NCBI GenBank assembly: GCA_964345395.1
Contig: CAYFRA010000025.1
Coordinates: 1 to 22,674 of the forward strand
Length of the DNA stretch: 22,674 bases
DNA from: UPXZ01 sp964345395
Lineage (GTDB): Bacteria; Bacteroidota; Bacteroidia; Bacteroidales; Paludibacteraceae
Direction of reading: 5' to 3'
Both the position numbers and the translations under genes were made by a program. Numbering within the stretch: the stretch's first letter is position 1; each line of letters starts with the position of its first letter. The notes below the pieces were generated by a model. The model saw only the letters and a list, made by a program, of their open reading frames with translations. It was not told the DNA's origin and did not search any database. Positions 15,037-22,674 of this stretch are shown here, one piece after another.

Positions 15037-15075
15037 AAGTCGATGATTTGAACTTTTCTCACATCGACTTGCTTT
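15037..15075 (+). terminator. Hairpin between lysC and lysA
   Basis: Perfect 9-bp arms AAGTCGATG (15037-15045) and CATCGACTT (15062-15070) with a 16-nt loop, followed by GCTTTTT. The short T-tract makes a partial terminator possible; it could set the ratio of lysC to lysA. Confidence 0.6.
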
Positions 15076-15099
15076 TTAAATATCTATCTCACTTTTAAT

Positions 15100-16278
15100 A
15101 TGTTTCAAAAACATCATATTGAGCAATTCAACAAGTTAGAAACGCCTTTTTATTTTTACGATTTAGAGTTGCTTCAAGCTACGTTAGCTGAGATTAAATC
15201 TCTCGATTTGCCACAAAACTGGATTATCCACTACGCTTTGAAAGCCAACGCTAATCCTCAAATACTCAAACTAATTGCAGAAGCAGGCTTTGGAGCTGAT
15301 TGCGTAAGTGGTGGAGAGGTAGAACAAGCTATCAATAATGGTTTTTCAAATACGAAAATAGTTTTTGCTGGTGTCGGAAAAGCTGACTGGGAAATCAATT
15401 TGGCTCTTGATAACGATATTCACAGTTTTAACGTAGAATCGCTACCTGAGTTGGAGGTGATCAATGATTTGGCTAAGAAAAAAAACAAAATAGCTAAAGT
15501 AGCGCTGCGGCTCAACCCCGACTTGGGGGTAGATACACATAGATATATCAGAACTGGAGGAAGTGAAAACAAATTTGGTATCAATAAAGAGGATTTACCT
15601 GAGCTAATAAAAATCATCCCTACATTAAAGAACATAGAATTAATAGGAATACATCTGCATATTGGTTCGCAAATTTTGAATATGGATAATTTCAAAAATG
15701 AATGTTTGCGAATGAATGAGTTTGTTGATTATTTCGAATCGAATCAAATTGAACTCAAAAACATCAATGTAGGTGGTGGATTGGGTATTGATTATCAGAA
15801 CCCTTCAGAAAATCCAATTCCTGATTTCAAAACTTATTTTGAGATTTATAAAAAGTATCTGAATGTTGAAGAACATCAAACAGTTCATTTTGAGCTCGGA
15901 CGCTCAATTGTTGGGCAGTGTGGTAGTTTGATTTCGAAGGTGCTATATGTAAAAAAAGCGGGCAGCAAACAATTTGTCGTTTTAGATGCAGGAATGACAG
16001 AATTGATTCGTCCGGCACTTTACCGAGCTTTCCATAAAGTTGAAAACTTGAGTTCAAACTTGCAAACCGAAACTTACGATATTGTAGGACCTATCTGTGA
16101 GTCATCTGATGTGTTTAATGAGAACTACAAAATGTCAGAAACAAAAAGAGGCGACATCATTGCCATAAGAAGTACGGGAGCCTATGGAGAAGTGATGGCT
16201 TCACGCTATAATATGAAAAACTTAGCTCAATCGTATTACAGTTACCAAACTATTTTTCAAAAAGAGCAAGCAAAATGA
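15100..16278 (+). CDS. lysA: Diaminopimelate decarboxylase
   Basis: LysA is a PLP enzyme that decarboxylates meso-diaminopimelate to lysine. The 392-aa product shows the PLP lysine K48 in HYALKANANP, HIGSQ (187-191), the phosphate-binding GGGLG (225-229), ELGR (265-268) and the substrate-site CESSD (333-337), all in the order expected for fold type III decarboxylases. Lysine synthesis fits the neighbouring lysC. It is slightly short compared with many homologues (about 400-420 aa), but no domain is missing. Its stop overlaps the ATG of the glycosyltransferase gene (ATGA, 16275-16278), so these are translationally coupled. Confidence 0.94.
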   Translation: MFQKHHIEQFNKLETPFYFYDLELLQATLAEIKSLDLPQNWIIHYALKANANPQILKLIAEAGFGADCVSGGEVEQAINNGFSNTKIVFAGVGKADWEINLALDNDIHSFNVESLPELEVINDLAKKKNKIAKVALRLNPDLGVDTHRYIRTGGSENKFGINKEDLPELIKIIPTLKNIELIGIHLHIGSQILNMDNFKNECLRMNEFVDYFESNQIELKNINVGGGLGIDYQNPSENPIPDFKTYFEIYKKYLNVEEHQTVHFELGRSIVGQCGSLISKVLYVKKAGSKQFVVLDAGMTELIRPALYRAFHKVENLSSNLQTETYDIVGPICESSDVFNENYKMSETKRGDIIAIRSTGAYGEVMASRYNMKNLAQSYYSYQTIFQKEQAK

Positions 16279-17456
16279 TAAAAAATATGGATATTTTTGG
16301 ATTTCAGTTCAGTTTAATTATTATAGTTTTACTATCACTTTTAGTTTTTGCATTTGCTATTCAGCTCTACTATTACATACGCTACTATAACAATGTTATC
16401 CGACATACAAAGCGTATAAATAGAGGTAAAGTTGATTTTTTGGACGAAAAGCCCGGTGTCTCTATCATCATAGCTGCCAAAAATGAATCGACCAATTTAC
16501 AACAATTTCTCCCTTTTGTTTTGGAACAAGACTACCCCAATTATGAGGTCATTGTGGTTGATGATGCATCGGATGATGAAAGCGACAATGTCATTTCACA
16601 AATGATGAGCAAATATGCACATTTACACACAAGCTTTGTGCCCAAAGGTGCAAAAAATCTGAGTACAAAGAAATTGGCATTGTCAATCGGTATCAAGGCT
16701 GCCAAAAATGATATTTTATTGTTTACAGATGCCGACTGTATGCCTTATGACAAAAATTGGGTTAGCAATATGGTTCGGAACTTCACAGCAGATACTGATT
16801 ATGTTTTGGGATACGGAGGCTATATCAAAAGAAAAGGTTTTATCAATAAACTGATTAAATTTGATACGCTATTTATCGCCATACAATACTTCGGGATGGC
16901 AATATCTAAAAAGCCTTATATGGGTGTTGGGCGAAATTTGGCATACAAAAAAGAGGCATTTTATAGAAACAAAGGCTTCGCATCCATTCTACAATTCCGT
17001 TCGGGCGATGATGATTTGTTGATAAATAAATTTGCTAAAGGACACAATACCCGAGTTGAAATATCAAAAGAAGGGAGCACTTGGTCAGAACCCAACAGCA
17101 CATTCAAACAGTGGTATAAGCAAAAAGAGAGACATCTTTCTGTATCAGAAAATTACAGTCAAACAAGTAAGTTTTTAATCTTTTGGGAGGTTTTCTTTCG
17201 TGGTGTTTTCTATGTAAGTTTGATATCGCTTATTGTCTTTGCGGCAATACAACAGAACTGGATAGCATTAGTCATCGCAATCTCACTATTTATCACTCGC
17301 TACATCATACAGTTAAATACCATCAATCAAACTTCAAAAATATTGGGAGATCAAAAATTTTATTTTAGCCTTATTTTATTTGATATCCTATTGCCATTGA
17401 TCAGTTTGTTTTTATTGATTTTTGGAAAAAAAGGGAGAGCAATAACTTGGAAATAA
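16275..17456 (+). CDS. Membrane family 2 glycosyltransferase
   Basis: The 393-aa product has one N-terminal membrane helix (about 12-34), a cytosolic GT-A domain of family GT2 and C-terminal helices (about 305-325, 328-345 and 362-382). GT2 motifs are VSIIIAAKNE (62-71), the nucleotide-binding VDDAS (95-99), DAD (152-154) for metal and sugar nucleotide, SGDDD (243-247) at the acceptor base position, and QKERH (283-287), close to the QxxRW of processive synthases but with His for Trp. The architecture suggests transfer of sugar to a lipid or growing chain at the inner membrane. The product is unknown. An alternative start at the Met in position 5 cannot be excluded, but the first ATG gives a clean four-base overlap with lysA. 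Confidence 0.85.
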   Translation: MIKNMDIFGFQFSLIIIVLLSLLVFAFAIQLYYYIRYYNNVIRHTKRINRGKVDFLDEKPGVSIIIAAKNESTNLQQFLPFVLEQDYPNYEVIVVDDASDDESDNVISQMMSKYAHLHTSFVPKGAKNLSTKKLALSIGIKAAKNDILLFTDADCMPYDKNWVSNMVRNFTADTDYVLGYGGYIKRKGFINKLIKFDTLFIAIQYFGMAISKKPYMGVGRNLAYKKEAFYRNKGFASILQFRSGDDDLLINKFAKGHNTRVEISKEGSTWSEPNSTFKQWYKQKERHLSVSENYSQTSKFLIFWEVFFRGVFYVSLISLIVFAAIQQNWIALVIAISLFITRYIIQLNTINQTSKILGDQKFYFSLILFDILLPLISLFLLIFGKKGRAITWK

Positions 17457-17505
17457 ATTTTTGCGACGAATAATTCGGACTAAGCCACTACTTGTATTAC
17501 AAAAC

Positions 17506-17538
17506 AAACCCTCTTACAGCAAGTGCAAGAGGGTTTTA
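17506..17538. terminator. Bidirectional terminator between glycosyltransferase and trxB
   Basis: Perfect 10-bp arms AAACCCTCTT (17506-17515) and AAGAGGGTTT (17527-17536) with an 11-nt loop. T-rich sequence follows on both strands (GGGTTTTATT on plus; GGGTTTGTTTTG on minus), so it serves both convergent genes. Confidence 0.88.
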
Positions 17539-17562
17539 TTATGATCTCAAAACTCCAAAGGA

Positions 17563-18504
17563 TTACAATCCTTTTTCAGTCAAATATCTTTCAGCATCAA
17601 TTGCGGCCATACAACCTGTTGCTGCTGCTGTAATAGCTTGACGATAGTGTGGGTCAGCTACATCTCCTGAAACGAACACTCCAGGGATTGATGTTTTGGC
17701 TGTGCCGGGTACATTTTTTATGTAACCTACCTCATCAGTTTCTAAATATGGTTTGAATATATCTGAGTTTGGTTTATGACCAATAGCCAAAAAGAAACCA
17801 TCTATTTCATAATGCACCTGCTCCTCGTCTGGCTGACCACGTCTTTTCACCAAATTCATCCCTTGCACTACTTTATCACCTGTCAAACCAAGCGTTTCGT
17901 GTTCAAATAGAACCTCTATTTTTGGATTATTCAACACACGTTCTTGCATAATTTTTGAAGCACGCATATGATCTTTTCGAATTACCAAATAGACTTTTGA
18001 AGCGATATTAGATAAATATGTAGCCTCTTCAGCAGCAGTGTCACCACCACCTACTACAGCCACTTTCATATTGCGATAGAAAAAACCATCACAAGTAGCA
18101 CAAGCCGAAACTCCTGCACCTGAATATTTGTCCTCATCCGGAATACCTAAATATTTGGCAGTAGCACCAGTTGCGATTATCAGCGTGTCTGTTTCTATTA
18201 CCTTCTCATTATCGATTGTAACTTTGTAAGGTGCACTTGACAAGTCGGTAGCTGTAGCCAAACCGTAACGTACATCAGTTCCAAAACGCTCAGCTTGTTT
18301 TTTCAAATCTACCATCATTTCTGGTCCGGTGATTCCCTCTGGATAACCTGGAAAGTTTTCCACCTCAGTTGTTGTTGTTAATTGTCCGCCTGGTTGCAAA
18401 CCCTCATACATCACAGGACTTAAATTAGCTCTTGCTGCATAAATAGCTGCTGTATAGCCTGCAGGACCTGATCCAATGATCAAACATCTTACTTTTTCGT
18501 TCAT
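17563..18504 (-). CDS. trxB: Thioredoxin reductase (NADPH)
   Basis: TrxB reduces thioredoxin with NADPH through FAD and a redox-active disulfide. From the chosen start the product is 313 aa, typical of the low-molecular-weight enzyme. Motifs: FAD-binding GSGPAG (11-16), the redox CATC (135-138) followed by DG, the NADPH-binding GGGDTAAEEA (152-161), and SIPGVFVSGDV with the FAD-contact region near the C-terminus. The frame continues upstream to an ATG at 18537, but a strong promoter at 18550-18580 would start the transcript near 18544, leaving almost no leader for that ATG; MNEKVRCLIIG is also the usual N-terminus. Convergent with the lysC-lysA-glycosyltransferase run. Confidence 0.95.
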   Translation of the reverse strand: MNEKVRCLIIGSGPAGYTAAIYAARANLSPVMYEGLQPGGQLTTTTEVENFPGYPEGITGPEMMVDLKKQAERFGTDVRYGLATATDLSSAPYKVTIDNEKVIETDTLIIATGATAKYLGIPDEDKYSGAGVSACATCDGFFYRNMKVAVVGGGDTAAEEATYLSNIASKVYLVIRKDHMRASKIMQERVLNNPKIEVLFEHETLGLTGDKVVQGMNLVKRRGQPDEEQVHYEIDGFFLAIGHKPNSDIFKPYLETDEVGYIKNVPGTAKTSIPGVFVSGDVADPHYRQAITAAATGCMAAIDAERYLTEKGL

Positions 18505-18549
18505 TTTTTTATATAGTTTTATATGTTTTAATTTCAATTTTTCGAGCTA

Positions 18550-18580
18550 CAAAAATAATCAAATTTTACGTTTATCTCAA
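18550..18580 (-). promoter_or_regulatory. Promoter of trxB
   Basis: On the minus strand TTG (18578-18580), a 20-nt spacer and TATTTTTG (18550-18557) match the Bacteroidota consensus. The -33 part lies in the last codons of the lolA-like gene. It decides the trxB start at 18504. Confidence 0.75.
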
Positions 18581-19210
18581 ATCATTAATTTCAATACCAT
18601 CATAGAGCGAGCTATCAAAACTAAATGTTCCTTTCTCAAATTTTACATTTTCTTTGGTTTTTGCGAGCATCAAGGTTATTATTGAACCTTTTTTATCAAA
18701 TAGTTGAAGCAAAGTGGGTAGATTATTTGTTTTTGAAATTCGCACTACAATTTGCTTCACATCTGAATTTTTATCTTTGGGTAAAATCACAATATTATTC
18801 GTTTCGGCACTCTCTTTATTTTTCTCAAAAACAATTTTAGAGTTATTTTTGTATCTCTCTAAAAGCATCAATGGATTTACCTCTGCCAGCTCTTTTTCTG
18901 TAGGTTCGGTAATCGTTACTTCATTGATTTGTGGCGAATAGGCGTATTGTGCTTTTCCATCAAAAACAAGCTGTAGGTCAGATGTATTTAATAAAAACCG
19001 ATTACCATCAATCAAAACTGTACCGCTCAGTTTAGCCAAATCATCTTTGTTAGCGTCTTTGACAACCATCCCAAAATTGGTAGAAATGGCTGTAGATTCC
19101 AATTTTTTCATCATCAATTCCAAAGCTTGCACAGCAGATTTGTTGCTTTGTGCAAACAGGGATGAAAGCACAAATAGTGAAGTTGTTAGAATTAAAAATA
19201 TTCTTTTCAT
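18572..19210 (-). CDS. LolA-like outer-membrane lipoprotein carrier
   Basis: LolA carries lipoproteins across the periplasm from the inner to the outer membrane. The 212-aa product has a signal peptide (cleavage likely after LFAQ, near residue 21), then beta-strand-rich sequence typical of the LolA/LolB half-barrel: ISTNFGMVVKD, LSGTVLIDGNRFLL, LVFDGKAQYAYSPQINEVTI, and a later strand-rich half with the ending DGIEINDLR. It lies 66 bp after ftsK on the same strand; the ftsK-lolA order is also found in E. coli. No clear promoter was seen upstream, so it is probably cotranscribed with ftsK. The family is distant in sequence, so assignment rests on pattern and context. Confidence 0.85.
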   Translation of the reverse strand: MKRIFLILTTSLFVLSSLFAQSNKSAVQALELMMKKLESTAISTNFGMVVKDANKDDLAKLSGTVLIDGNRFLLNTSDLQLVFDGKAQYAYSPQINEVTITEPTEKELAEVNPLMLLERYKNNSKIVFEKNKESAETNNIVILPKDKNSDVKQIVVRISKTNNLPTLLQLFDKKGSIITLMLAKTKENVKFEKGTFSFDSSLYDGIEINDLR

Positions 19211-19276
19211 CGTCCAATAAATTTTAAGTTAAACAGTTCTTTGTTTTACAAATACAAGTAGTATGCCAATCAATTT

Positions 19277-21727
19277 TTACAATGAATTTAGAATATTATT
19301 GAGTTCATACTCCGTTTGTACAAGGACTTGGCGCGGTTTGCTGCCCTCAGCCGGACCGACAATTCCTGCAACTTCAAGTTGATCGGCCAAACGACCTGCA
19401 CGGTTATATCCAATTGAAAATTTTCGCTGAATCATAGAGGTAGAACCTTGCTGCGAGGCCACAATCATACGAGCAGCTTCATCAAACAGCGGATCGCGTT
19501 TATTCAAATCTACCGAAAGCGGGTCAATAGATTCCACGTCAGCACTCACAAATTCGGGCAGGTAAAATGCAGTTGGATAGCCTCTCTGCTCGCCAATGCT
19601 ATTGGCCACACCTTCTACTTCGGGCGTATCGATAAAGGCACATTGCACACGCACCAAATCACTGCCTTGTGAGAAGAGCATATCACCACGCCCAACCAAT
19701 TGATTGGCACCGGGTGCATCCAAAATGGTTCGCGAGTCGATCATAGACGACACTCGGAATGCTACACGAGCTGGGAAGTTTGCCTTGATTACGCCAGTAA
19801 TGATATTAACCGATGGTCGCTGAGTAGCAATAACCATATGAATACCTACCGCACGAGCCAACTGAGCAATACGAGCAATAGGCATTTCCACCTCTTTTCC
19901 GGCTGTCATTATCAAGTCGCCAAACTCATCTACCACCACCACGATATAGGGAAGGAAACGATGTCCTTTTTCAGGATTCAAATTGCGATTGATAAACTTT
20001 TCGTTGTACTCTTTTACATTTCTAACGTGTGCTTTTTTCAATAAATCATAACGTTGATCCATCTCGGCAGTGAGCGAGTTGAGTGTCTCCACCACTTTGC
20101 TTGTATCGGTTATAATGGCATCTTCGCCATCGGGTAGTTTGGCTAAGAAGTGCTTTTCAATAGCACCATATATATTAAATTCTACCTTTTTCGGGTCGAT
20201 CAACACAAATTTCAATTCGGCAGGATGTTTTTTATACAGCAAGGAGGTGATAATGGCATTAAGACCCACTGATTTCCCTTGTCCTGTGGCACCTGCCACC
20301 AACAAGTGAGGCATTTTAGCCAAATCAATCACAAACACCTCATTGGTAATGGTTTTTCCGAAAGCAACAGGCAGATCGTAGTTAGACTCAGAAAACTTTT
20401 TGGAAGCCAAAACAGAAAACATGGAAACAATCTGCGGCTCATTGTTTGGCACTTCAATACCAATGGTGCCCTTGCCCGGTATTGGGGCTATGATACGAAT
20501 GCCCGTTGCCGCCAAACTAAGCATAATATCCGACTCTAAATTTCTAATTCTAGAGATACGAATACCAGATTTTGGTACGATTTCGTAAAGAGTAATTGTA
20601 GGGCCGACTGTAGCTTTAATCGACTCTATTTCAATTCCGAAATGCTTCAAAGTAGTCGTTATTCGATTTTTATTGTTCTGTTGCTCCGTCATATCTACCT
20701 GCAAATTGGTATCAGATGGATACTGCTTCAAGAGCATCAAGTCAGGGCGTCGGTAACTTGACAAATCAAGTGTAGGGTCATATTTACCCAATTGTTCTAA
20801 GTTGTAATCACTTTTTGAACTATCAGCTCCAGCCGTGTCAGACACTTTATCCTCCTCTTTCACTGTTGTAACTTCAAAATCGACCTCATCACCCTCCTCT
20901 TGCTCTTCTATCTTTATTTCTTCTAAATCAATATCTTCTGCCATCTCTGTCGTAGAAGCCACCTCAACCCAATCATCGGGTATTATTTCGGTTCCCACAG
21001 CCACTTTTTTCTCCTTCTTATCAAAGTCCTTATTTTCATCTGAATGTTTCTCTTTTCTTTTGAATAGATTTTTCAAGAAAGGAATGGTCTTTTTCGAAAC
21101 AAAAATAAAGAAGATAAGCAGAAGTGCAATCAGCAGAAGCAAAGTGCCTGGCACTCCGATAAATGAATTGAGTTGTTTTGCCATATAATCGCCAATACCT
21201 CCTCCTAAATAAAAAAACGAAGGTTGAAAGAGTGGCAACAAATTGGTGATAAATCCGAAAAATAGCGAACCCCAAACTATCCAATAGAAAGAGATGAAAA
21301 AACTTTTCCACAGATTGATATAGACCACTTGAAATACCCGAATTACCACCGTTGTGAGGAAAAAGAGGATAACAAAAGCCAAAATTCCAAAATAGTTATT
21401 GATAAATAGTTCGGCATATTTTGCACCTAATACCGACATCCAATTCTTAGTTTCATAGCGGCTTTTGACCGATTCAGCCAACTGTTGATTATCAAAAAGA
21501 CTTTGATCGGCAGCTCCCGTAAAAAAATAGGATACAAATGAGAGAAGAGAGAAAAGTATTAGCCCAACGATCAATATCCCCAAAGAGAAGCGAACGCCAT
21601 CACTTTTAATCATGTCAGAAAAAGACGAACTATTTACTTTACTTCGCTTTCGGGATGATTCATAAGCACTTACTCGTGGTTTGCTGCGTGCTTTGTGATT
21701 ATTTTTTGTAGTGCTTTTGGCTACCAT
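19277..21727 (-). CDS. ftsK: DNA translocase FtsK
   Basis: FtsK pumps DNA at the division septum and helps resolve chromosome dimers through XerCD/dif. The 816-aa product has a basic N-terminus, membrane helices at about 47-69, 111-135, 142-162 and 192-212, then an acidic, low-complexity linker (about 225-345) rather than the very long Pro/Gln linker of E. coli. The translocase motor carries Walker A GATGQGKS (479-486), Walker B VVVVDE (596-601) and IATQRPS (633-639). A winged-helix gamma domain, which reads polar DNA motifs, occupies the last 65 or so residues (SMIQRKFSIGYNRAGRL onward). The gene is complete, and lies head to head with nth and upstream of the lolA-like gene. Confidence 0.96.
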   Translation of the reverse strand: MVAKSTTKNNHKARSKPRVSAYESSRKRSKVNSSSFSDMIKSDGVRFSLGILIVGLILFSLLSFVSYFFTGAADQSLFDNQQLAESVKSRYETKNWMSVLGAKYAELFINNYFGILAFVILFFLTTVVIRVFQVVYINLWKSFFISFYWIVWGSLFFGFITNLLPLFQPSFFYLGGGIGDYMAKQLNSFIGVPGTLLLLIALLLIFFIFVSKKTIPFLKNLFKRKEKHSDENKDFDKKEKKVAVGTEIIPDDWVEVASTTEMAEDIDLEEIKIEEQEEGDEVDFEVTTVKEEDKVSDTAGADSSKSDYNLEQLGKYDPTLDLSSYRRPDLMLLKQYPSDTNLQVDMTEQQNNKNRITTTLKHFGIEIESIKATVGPTITLYEIVPKSGIRISRIRNLESDIMLSLAATGIRIIAPIPGKGTIGIEVPNNEPQIVSMFSVLASKKFSESNYDLPVAFGKTITNEVFVIDLAKMPHLLVAGATGQGKSVGLNAIITSLLYKKHPAELKFVLIDPKKVEFNIYGAIEKHFLAKLPDGEDAIITDTSKVVETLNSLTAEMDQRYDLLKKAHVRNVKEYNEKFINRNLNPEKGHRFLPYIVVVVDEFGDLIMTAGKEVEMPIARIAQLARAVGIHMVIATQRPSVNIITGVIKANFPARVAFRVSSMIDSRTILDAPGANQLVGRGDMLFSQGSDLVRVQCAFIDTPEVEGVANSIGEQRGYPTAFYLPEFVSADVESIDPLSVDLNKRDPLFDEAARMIVASQQGSTSMIQRKFSIGYNRAGRLADQLEVAGIVGPAEGSKPRQVLVQTEYELNNILNSL

Positions 21728-21838
21728 TGTATATTACTTTTTATTCCAAATTAAAAAAACTGATCAATTACTCCACTCATAGCTTTTGGGGAGATTAAGG
21801 AATGGATAATTAATTTCCAAATATTTCAAACTAATATG

Positions 21839-21846
21839 CAAAAATA
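21839..21846 (-). promoter_or_regulatory. Candidate -7 box for ftsK
   Basis: TATTTTTG on the minus strand matches TAnnTTTG. No TTG at -33 spacing; the leader would be about 105 nt. It is divergent from the nth box, 32 bp away. Confidence 0.4.
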
Positions 21847-21878
21847 AGAAAAATCAATGGCATTAAAAATCGTTTTAC

Positions 21879-21886
21879 TATTTTTG
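21879..21886 (+). promoter_or_regulatory. Candidate -7 box for nth
   Basis: TATTTTTG, 40 bp before the nth ATG, matches TAnnTTTG; -33 is weak. Confidence 0.5.
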
Positions 21887-21926
21887 TATAAAATGAAAGA
21901 TTATTGTTGAAAACAGAATTGAAGAA

Positions 21927-22568
21927 ATGAGAAAAAAAGAGCGTTTTGAAAGAACAATAGCTTGGTTTCAAGAAAACATGCCGGTTGCCGAAACAGAGTT
22001 GAACTACAAAAATCCTTTTGAACTACTTGTAGCCGTTATTTTATCGGCACAATGTACCGATAAACGTGTGAATATGATAACCCCTGCCCTACTCCACGAC
22101 TTCCCCGATGCTGAAACTATGTCGGCAAGCTCCCCTGAGGTGATTTTCGAATATATCAAATCGTGCAGTTTTCCAAACAACAAAGCGAAACACCTTGTGG
22201 GTATGGCTCAAACGCTTCTTTCTGAGTTCGAAGGGGTGATACCTGAAGATATTGATGAGTTGCAGAAGCTACCCGGTGTAGGACGCAAAACTGCTAATGT
22301 GATTGCATCTGTGGTCTATAACAAACCAGCTATGGCTGTCGATACACACGTTTTTCGAGTGGCAGAACGAATAGGACTCACGACCAACTCAAAAACACCA
22401 TTACAAACTGAAAAAGAGCTTGTCAAATATATTCCAGAAGAGTTGATTGCCACAGCCCACCATTGGCTAATACTTCACGGACGATATACCTGCGTAGCGA
22501 GAAAACCCAAATGTGAAGTTTGTGGATTAAAGGAGTGGTGTAGGTATTATGGGAAAACAAAAAAATGA
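21927..22568 (+). CDS. nth: Endonuclease III
   Basis: Nth is a bifunctional DNA glycosylase/AP lyase that removes oxidised pyrimidines. The 213-aa product aligns almost residue for residue with the E. coli enzyme: the helix-hairpin-helix LPGVGRKTANVI with catalytic K121, the catalytic D139 in AVDTHVFRV, and the 4Fe-4S ligands C189-x6-C196-x2-C199-x5-C205. The N-terminal LLVAVILSAQCTDKRVN is also typical. Only about 100 bp of sequence follows to the window edge. It is divergent from ftsK, with paired TAnnTTTG boxes between them. Confidence 0.97.
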   Translation: MRKKERFERTIAWFQENMPVAETELNYKNPFELLVAVILSAQCTDKRVNMITPALLHDFPDAETMSASSPEVIFEYIKSCSFPNNKAKHLVGMAQTLLSEFEGVIPEDIDELQKLPGVGRKTANVIASVVYNKPAMAVDTHVFRVAERIGLTTNSKTPLQTEKELVKYIPEELIATAHHWLILHGRYTCVARKPKCEVCGLKEWCRYYGKTKK

Positions 22569-22582
22569 CAACTTTTTAGCGA

Positions 22583-22674
22583 TTAACGTAGAATGTAAAC
22601 GATGTTGTGGTATGTAACAGCTACCAATTGATCACATACCCAATAAGTGATGGGTGGCAAATTGCCAACATATT
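22583..22674 (-). other. Possible 3' end of a gene entering from the right edge
   Basis: On the minus strand one frame is open from the window edge through 29 codons to a TAA at 22583-22585, convergent with nth and 14 bp from its stop. The residues include YVGNLPPITYWVCDQ, which looks protein-like, but 29 codons are too few to judge. A perfect 13-bp palindrome TGGCAAATTGCCA (22655-22667) and a 7-bp inverted repeat (22610-22616 with 22634-22640) lie in the same stretch. Coding status is uncertain. Confidence 0.25.

Noticed and set aside
18505..18537. Longer trxB start with 11 extra residues
   Set aside because: The promoter at 18550-18580 leaves almost no leader for it, and the family N-terminus begins at the ATG at 18504.
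19448..21188. Several plus-strand open frames of 60-117 codons opposite ftsK
   Set aside because: They lie within the well-supported ftsK coding region, have no family features, and are shadows of its codon pattern.
22655..22667. Palindrome TGGCAAATTGCCA as an operator or dif-like site
   Set aside because: It is a single 13-bp palindrome at the window edge without matching arms of the dif type and without context to judge it.
1..22674. CRISPR array, insertion sequence, prophage or defence island
   Set aside because: No regularly spaced direct repeats, transposase, integrase, nuclease-helicase or toxin-antitoxin genes were seen; almost all genes are core chromosomal functions.

Overview
The window reads as one chromosomal segment of an AT-rich member of the Bacteroidota, most likely order Bacteroidales. 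The evidence is a PorQ protein of the type IX secretion system (found only in this phylum) encoded beside cmk and ispH, a DUF4954 protein, an LMW phosphatase and lysine genes of Bacteroidales type, a lack of clear Shine-Dalgarno sequences, and repeated -7 promoter boxes of the form TAnnTTTG, which the Bacteroidota primary sigma factor uses. Genus and species cannot be named from the sequence alone.

Layout from left to right. 1-335: no convincing gene. 336-3571 (minus): hflX followed by a DUF4954 beta-helix protein, with overlapping stop and start. 3852-8985 (plus): porQ, cmk, a pair of hairpins, ispH, pfkA, an LMW protein-tyrosine phosphatase and an Ig-like lipoprotein, closed by a clear terminator. 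9122-9730 (plus): a rubredoxin-like zinc ribbon fused to a four-helix membrane domain. 9795-13325 (minus): AlkD-like DNA repair protein, Fur-family repressor, purA, a membrane zinc peptidase and tRNA-Arg(CCG), each reading toward lower coordinates. 13480-17456 (plus): tRNA-His(GTG), lysC, lysA and a membrane glycosyltransferase. 17506-21727 (minus): ftsK, lolA-like and trxB, facing the plus-strand run across a shared terminator. 21927-22568 (plus): nth, divergent from ftsK.

Most genes are core functions: ribosome rescue (HflX), pyrimidine nucleotide recycling (Cmk), isoprenoid precursors (IspH), glycolysis (PfkA), AMP synthesis (PurA), lysine/meso-diaminopimelate synthesis (LysC, LysA), thiol redox (TrxB), lipoprotein transport (LolA), chromosome segregation (FtsK), and base-excision repair (Nth, AlkD-like). 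PorQ is the main lineage-specific part. No mobile element, CRISPR array, prophage, toxin-antitoxin pair or defence island was seen.

I found no strong case for a new multi-gene system. The most unusual signals are in the RNA genes and their surroundings: a tRNA-Arg in which the normally invariant G19-C56 elbow pair appears replaced by U19-A56; a terminator hairpin whose T-tract touches the first base of that tRNA and whose stem overlaps a candidate promoter; a tRNA-His with two adjacent U-U mismatches in the acceptor stem; and two abutting perfect inverted repeats between cmk and ispH. Poorly characterised proteins worth attention are the DUF4954 partner of HflX, the zinc-ribbon membrane protein and the Ig-like lipoprotein.
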